From positions 1 to 64,000 of the forward strand of contig JAECUM010001801.1 of assembly GCA_016617855.1 (NCBI GenBank): a stretch of DNA of 64,000 bases, written 5' to 3'. Made by a program: the position numbers and the translations under genes. This document shows, one piece after another, positions 58,621-64,000 of this stretch. The stretch is from Megalonaias nervosa. Taxonomy: Eukaryota; Mollusca; Bivalvia; Unionida; Unionidae. The notes below the pieces were generated by a model that had not been told where the DNA came from, ran no database searches, and was given only the letters and a program-made list of their open reading frames with translations. The first letter of the stretch is position 1; every line of letters begins with the position of its first letter.

Positions 58621-59149
58621 TTACCAAAGTGGGAATGAAGAGATAAATGCACTGATGCATTCTGAGTCATGCCAATGACATAAGGAACCTCCACTCCAAT
58701 TTTCCTAATTAGACACGAAGAAACAAACAGAAATGTTCAATTTCATAGCAATGGCCACTGGGTCAGATGTCAGTCCATGTCTTTATGATCGAGTGGCATT
58801 GCTTGGAAATTGGGAAGGGGGGGATATGAAATGATGTGCCATCAAGTTCTTCTTGCAAATGAGGTCAGTATGAGTGAGTAATTGTCAATTAGGCAGCTGG
58901 ACAATAGCCAATACTTTTCCATATTTTTCATAATTCGTAACACATGAAATTAAAAGAAACCTCAAACAATTAATCTCATGGACTTCATCTCTGACAGCTG
59001 CATTTCCATCAGTCATAACTTGCACGATTTCTGTAAAATCTAAATTCAGTTATTGATTTCCCCAAAGTCACTATACATGTTGTATGTCTCCTATGACAAG
59101 TCCCTACACCTGCATTATCAATATTATAACATGAGTACCATGAACTACA
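58621..59149. other. No gene seen
   Basis: AT-rich sequence without supported features. Confidence 0.4.
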
Positions 59150-60090
59150 TACTGTATTCTGTTGAATAGTCTTGTATGTAGATAATTAAAAATTTAAGCA
59201 GAAATCACGTTTCTTCTTTCATTCACAGTGACCTTGACTACTGACCTTTTGACCCCAAAATCAAAAGGCTTCTCCTTTATCCTAAGTGCACAGCATCCAC
59301 AAAGTTTGGTCCAGTTCTGTAATGTAGAAATAATGCTTCCTTCACTTACAGTGACTTTGATATTTAACCTTTTGACCCCTAAATAAATAGGCTTCTTCCT
59401 TATTCCCAGTGCAACCTTTCCACAAAGTTTGGTCTAGGTAATGTATGTGAGGTAAAATTAGTGTTATGATGCTAAAGCTATTTTTTCTCTTTCTGTGAAA
59501 GTGACCTTGACAATTGACCTTCTGAATCCAAAATCTACAGGTTCTCCTTTATTTTAAGTGCAAACTATCCACAAAATTTGATAACTATAGATGATGGAGA
59601 ACTCAAATTACTGTGCACAATTTTCATTCTTTTAGTCAAAGTGACCTTGAACTTTACCTTTTGAGCTCACATATATAGGAATTTCCTTTATCTCACGTGC
59701 AAGTCATTCACAAAGTTTGGAAACTGTAGACAGAGAGCTCAAGTAACTGTGTGAAGACCATTTTGCTTCTTTCAAAGCATCCTTGACCTTTGACCTTTTG
59801 ACCCCAAAACTTCAATGGTTCTCACTTACTCCAAACGCAAGCTATCCACAGAGTTTGGCAGCTGGCGATGGTGGACAATTTAAGAAGTGCAAAAAAACAT
59901 TTTTCTTCCTTTAGACACATTGACCATGACCTTTTGACCCCAAATTGATTGGCTTCTTCCTTATTATACATTGGAGCCAACCACAAAGTTTAGTAACTGG
60001 TAACAACTTGAGTTACTGCACAGAAATGAAAATGGTAACTGATGGAAGATGGATAGATGAACAACTTAACATAATACACTCTGCCTTATG
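59150..60090 (+). repeat. Tandem array with TGACCTTGACCTTTGACC motif, copy 4 (longest)
   Basis: About seven units. Motifs include agtgaccttgactactgacc (59228), aagtgaccttgacaattgac (59499), aaagtgaccttgaactttac (59638) and catccttgacctttgacctt (59779), each followed by ttgaccccaaa, ggcttcttcctta, gcaagccatccacaaagttt and ggagaactcaag. The right end (gatggaagatggatagatga, acaacttaacataatacact) parallels the end of copy 3. Confidence 0.85.
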
Positions 60091-60244
60091 GCAGGCATAT
60101 CAAATGTAGGATGTGTGCTTACTGTAGAATAAGGCTTTCTTTGATTAAAAAAAATTACCTCTGAGCCAGAGAAGCATGGTGGAATCAAATGCAAGTTGTT
60201 TTTTTTTTTTGTTGTTTTTTTTCAAACTGAATAATTCACATGTT

Positions 60245-60912
60245 AATCCAAGCATACATAGATGGTCTGGGTGTAAAACGGATATCTGTGTACATCTATA
60301 TGTCGATGTAAAATGGATATATCTGAGTGTACATTGCTATGGTTCAGGCATAAAATGGATATCCAAGTTTACAATGCTTTGGTCTGGGTGTAAAACAGAT
60401 ATATAATTTGCACACTGCTATGGTCTGAATATAAAATATCTGAGTGTACAATGCTATGGTCTGGGTGTAAAACAGATATGTAAATGTACATTGCTATGGT
60501 CTGAATATAAAATGGATATCGGAGTGTATATTTCTATGGTCTAGGTGTAAAATACACATTACTATGGTCTGAATGTAAAATGGATATCTGAGTGTACATT
60601 GCTATGGTCTGGGTGTAAAATCGGTCTCTGAGTGTACATTGCTATGGTCTGGACGTAAAATCGGTCTCTGAGTGTACATTGCTATGGTCTGGATGTAAAA
60701 TCGGTCTCTGAGTATACATTGCTATGGTCTGGATGTAAAATCGGTCTCTGAGTGTACATTGCTATGGTCTGGATGTAAAATCGGTCTCTGAGTGTACATT
60801 GCTATGGTCTGGATGTAAAATCGGTCTCTGAGTGTACATTGCTATGGTCTGGATGTAAAATCGGTCTCTGAGTGTACATTGCTATGGTCTGGATGTAAAA
60901 TCGGTCTCTGAA
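60245..60912 (+). repeat. 40-bp minisatellite, about 16 copies, homogenised at its right end
   Basis: The unit is ctgagtgtacattgctatgg + tctggatgtaaaatcggtct. Copies from about 60590 to 60910 are almost identical (eight in a row, with rare single changes). Copies from 60245 to 60590 are diverged and read aaaatggatat instead of aaaatcggtct. Confidence 0.95.
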
Positions 60913-61736
60913 TTAAAATACTTTTAATACCTATACATTGTTACAGCTTTAATGACCAGATGTTTAGGAGATAATCCAGATGTATTTTTCTCATATCAAG
61001 TACTGCACTTGGAAAAAAGGAAAACTTTTCAAAATTTTGTTCCAAACAATGATCATGTTATAATATATAAATTTCCTCCCAATTACAAACAAAGAAACAC
61101 AAAACAATTACAGCAGAGCAAATACTTTAAGGGCTCAATAAATGAAGAATCACTACATGCATGTAAGTCCTGCAGAGAAATAACTTGTAAATTCTACTTA
61201 TCCTACACTAACATTTATTCATCCTGCACTTTACATGATACTGGATCTACTTAAATGCCACTTGTCCAACTGAACAAGCATCATGAAAAAGTGAGTTGTC
61301 CTTCCTAAATCACCACTCATAAATGACAAGTGGAATGTTTAAAGCACTGATTTTCATCCCCCCCCCCCATAATGATGGGTTTGCTCATAGCACTAAATTG
61401 ACTGGTTTAGGCTATATATCATTTTGTCACTTATGGTATCCAAAATTACTCAAGCACCATTCAAAGGTAACATTTCTTTAACTTTAAATTAATGAATAGA
61501 ATACAGATTGCTTACATGGGAATTAAATAGGTCAATGCTATCATTTGGTTCTTAGCATAGTCTCAATTCTGACAGAAGTCGTTAAGTTGAAAAGTAACTT
61601 CCCTGCCTTTGAAGAAATCAATACCAGTCATTCTTCCCACTCTTCCAGACCTTTCTTCACCAACACAATTTCAGTAATTATCTTTTCATTATGAAATAGC
61701 TCACATTCATGTATTCTTTCTTATGAACTCTTTCCC
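60913..61736. other. No supported gene
   Basis: A plus frame at 60952-61254 (100 codons, N- and K-rich) has no recognised domain and AT-rich codon use; a C-run lies at about 61358-61367. I do not support a gene. Confidence 0.35.
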
Positions 61737-61853
61737 CATGGGTCAGTGATTCTTACTAGGGTTTTCCTGGGTTCTTCCTCCACCAGTTATACTGGCCACC
61801 ATATATAGCCTATCTTGCGCTGAGAAATTGTGTTAAACCCCAGAAACAACATA
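61737..61853 (+). mobile_element. SINE family A 3' fragment
   Basis: The stretch catgggtcagtgattcttac, tagggttttcctgggttctt, cctccaccagttatactggc, caccatatatagcctatctt, gcgctgagaaattgtgttaa + accccagaaacaac is the 3' half of family A, 5' truncated. Confidence 0.85.
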
Positions 61854-62159
61854 AGAACTCTTTCTTTAAGTATCATATGCTAAAATATGAGGTGAGAGAT
61901 GCCATGTCCTGCAATGTTTCATTCTCATGTTCTGCCATTTTCAAAGAGATATAAGCAACCAATTTTTATGCCAAAGCTGTACAAACAGGTGTTCCAGCCA
62001 CCTTCAGCTTGTTGGCAAAACAATTCAGTCAATACAATAATGAGTAACTTGATAAAGTACTTGCAATAAAGTGACATCATCAAAAAGCAGTTATTTGGCA
62101 CTTTTCACTTCCCCCACTGCTTTCTCCAAGTACCCAGTACAATACATGGTTGCATTTAA
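61854..62159. other. No gene seen
   Basis: AT-rich sequence between a SINE fragment and the MITE cluster. Confidence 0.4.
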
Positions 62160-63077
62160 GTCAGGTCAAACGACAAACAACATAGACCCCAATCTGCCAG
62201 TACATTATACACTTGCAGATCAGGATCTATGTTGTTTGTTTTATTGATTACTCCAAACAAACCTGTATAAAACCAAAGGTACCATCGCAAAATGTAACAG
62301 CTGATCTGGGTCTATGAAGTTTGCAGTTGATCTGACTTCTGTGCAAGTACATACAGTACTGTATTTACTTGCTTATAAATCAATCCCAAATATAAACTGC
62401 ATGGATCCAGATCTGCTGTCACATACCGGTAATGTGCCCGCAGATCTGGGTCTGTTCAGTTTGTAAGGAGTAATCAGTAGAACACCAACATATGCACTGG
62501 TCTGCAGGCACATTATGCTATTGCAAATCAGGATCTTTGTTGTTTGCAGTCTGACTTGACTTTTAAATAAAAATGTTATGTACCACAACTATGTCTCCAT
62601 GGAAATTGGTTGATGAGATACCAAAGAAAGTGACTGATAAAAGAATAACTCTCCAACATGAAAATTTACAACTGTATAATCCCTTCAGACATAGAAAAGA
62701 TGTTACCGAGTAATAGCAACTAGAAGTTATGGCTCGGATTAACCAACAAGACTTAATGAGCATACATACACCTACAATCCAATTATTGAGTGATGTTTTC
62801 TTTCAGACAAACCAAGCACTTCTGCTATAAATCAATATACTTTTAATTACCGTATACACTCACTTATAAGATAAGTCCAAGTACAAACTGCACAGTCCAA
62901 GATCTGCTGTCGCATAATGCGCTGGCAGATCTGGGTCTGTGCAGTTTGTTAGGAGTAATCAGTACAACAAAGAAGACAGACCTTGCTCTGGAGGCAAATT
63001 ATGCTATGGCAAATCAGGATAGTTGTTTGCAGTTTGACTTGGCTTATAAGTGACTTAAAGTGAGTATTTATGGTATA
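62160..63077. mobile_element. Cluster of three MITE family 2 copies, the last complete
   Basis: Three adjacent copies occupy about 62160-62350, 62352-62580 and 62848-63077. The last has TACCGTATACACTCACTTAT on the left and, reversed, taccataaatactcacttta on the right. Each copy contains two hairpin modules: one with CAGATCTG arms around a gcataatgc-type loop (cagatctgctgtcgcataat, gcgctggcagatctg) and one with diverged arms (accttgctctggaggcaaat, tatggcaaatcaggat), separated by gagtaatcagta(g/c)aac. TA flanks suggest a Tc1/mariner-like or similar origin, not proven. Confidence 0.8.
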
Positions 63078-63910
63078 GGCTTTATCACACCAAAAGCACT
63101 GTCATGAAACTTGATTACATTCTGTCATTAGCGAGGGGATGTATGGTAATATACATTCAGCAACAATGGTCAGCACTAAATAGCACTGCACATCTTTCTT
63201 TCATCTGATGAGATTAGTTTTTTGTCAGTCTATATAAATGTCAATGGCATTTCAGTAGATATGGCACCAAGATTTTATCATACTACCAAAGCTTTTCAGA
63301 ATTCCTGCTGTAAGTTTCTGCATACAGTTTAAATGTGTTCTGTGAAAAGCAATGTCACAGACAAGAGCTGTTTAAGGTTGAGCAGTTTCCTACTTTTATT
63401 TATACTTTGTTTGATTTCATACACAAGGTACTGGCATAATTATATTGGCATAGTTCTACCAGTATAATTTATGTTCAAATGTCAAAACTCTTGTGAATGT
63501 TTCCAAATCTTCCTGAATTTTGGGTCACTCCTTAATTTATTTAGTATTTTGGATCTATCCACCGTCTACATCAAAACCTCTTTTGTCTACTTCTCCACCA
63601 TTTTATTTATGAGAAGCTGTTCACATTTCCAAATCAGACTAATCATTTAATTTTAGCACAAAGGGAAGGCCAGTGGATTTTGGGGAGAAATAAATTTGGT
63701 CCCAAAAAGAAACTGAACACAATATTTTTGGCTGTGTTTGCAGAATATAAGAACCAATTATTTTCATTATATTATCTGAGAAAAAATTATGAGGTGAAAG
63801 AAAAAAGAAATACCCAAGTTAGAACGAAAATCCCAGCCTGCCTGCCCCTCCCCGAAAATTTAATGGTCGGTTCCTAAGATGACACTCCAGTTCTGCAGAT
63901 ACTGCAGGAA
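63078..63910. other. No gene seen
   Basis: AT-rich sequence; the plus frame at 63680-63877 has no recognised domain. Confidence 0.4.
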
Positions 63911-64000
63911 ATTCTGTACAACCTCTATGATTACACTGGGTTCAACACATTCTATGCAACCTCTATGATTATACTCGGTCAAATACATTCTGTACAACTT
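63911..64000 (+). repeat. 38-bp tandem repeat running off the right edge
   Basis: The unit attctgtacaacctctatga + ttacactgggttcaacac starts at 63911, 63949 and 63987; the third is cut by the window end. Confidence 0.8.

Noticed and set aside
60245..60912. Possible CRISPR-like regular repeats
   Set aside because: Units abut with no spacers and the genome is eukaryotic; this is a minisatellite.

Overview
This is a eukaryotic window, AT-rich and intron-rich, most likely from a mollusc and probably a bivalve. The evidence is GT-AG spliced exons of animal gene families, several families of tRNA-headed SINEs, and long tandem arrays built around the motif TGACCTTGACCTTTGACC. One SINE body ends in a sequence resembling the 3' domain of bivalve SINEs. 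The species assignment is an inference; no sequence search was possible. Very little of the window is coding, and most long open frames are side effects of minisatellites and SINEs.

Plus-strand gene pair (about 1-11.5 kb). The last two exons of a UPF0235/DUF167 gene (C15orf40 family) lie at 4813-4940 and 9264-9350; its earlier exons are off the left edge or were not found. The 4.3 kb intron between them carries a 37-bp minisatellite of about 45 copies (5046-6745) and two Harbinger-like MITEs. Only 210 bp after its stop codon begins an intronless LSM10 gene (9561-10004), which encodes the Sm-like protein of the U7 snRNP. A broken piggyBac element bounded by TTAA (790-2269) sits upstream, presumably in an intron.

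Minus-strand gene (about 36.5-14.5 kb). Exons at 36310-36523 and 24487-24647 join in phase and encode the start of a short, lysine-rich protein beginning MGCG, a myristoylation/palmitoylation-type N-terminus. A candidate last exon at 15843-15938 also fits the phase. A separate CpG-containing promoter-like block with a good minus-strand splice donor lies at 18.4-19.1 kb. It could be an alternative promoter for the same 3' exon or the start of a short independent transcript. LSM10 and this gene converge.

Repeat landscape (all of 19-64 kb, and between the exons). I see two well-defined SINE families (A and B) and a possible third (C), several copies with perfect target-site duplications. There are decayed piggyBac, hAT-like and mariner transposases, the last interrupted by a SINE. 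Two MITE families, one fold-back element, and 130-160 bp tandem arrays with a shared terminal module (pearl/HINE-like) also occur. At least eight distinct minisatellites have units of 22, 23, 30, 30, 33, 37, 38 and 40 bp. From 37 kb to the right end I found no gene I can support. No CRISPR array, rRNA, functional tRNA or bacterial-type operon was seen. Nothing is clearly a new biological system. The best leads are the C15orf40-LSM10 pair, the unrecognised MGCG gene with its tandem acceptor, and the nuclear-receptor-half-site arrays.
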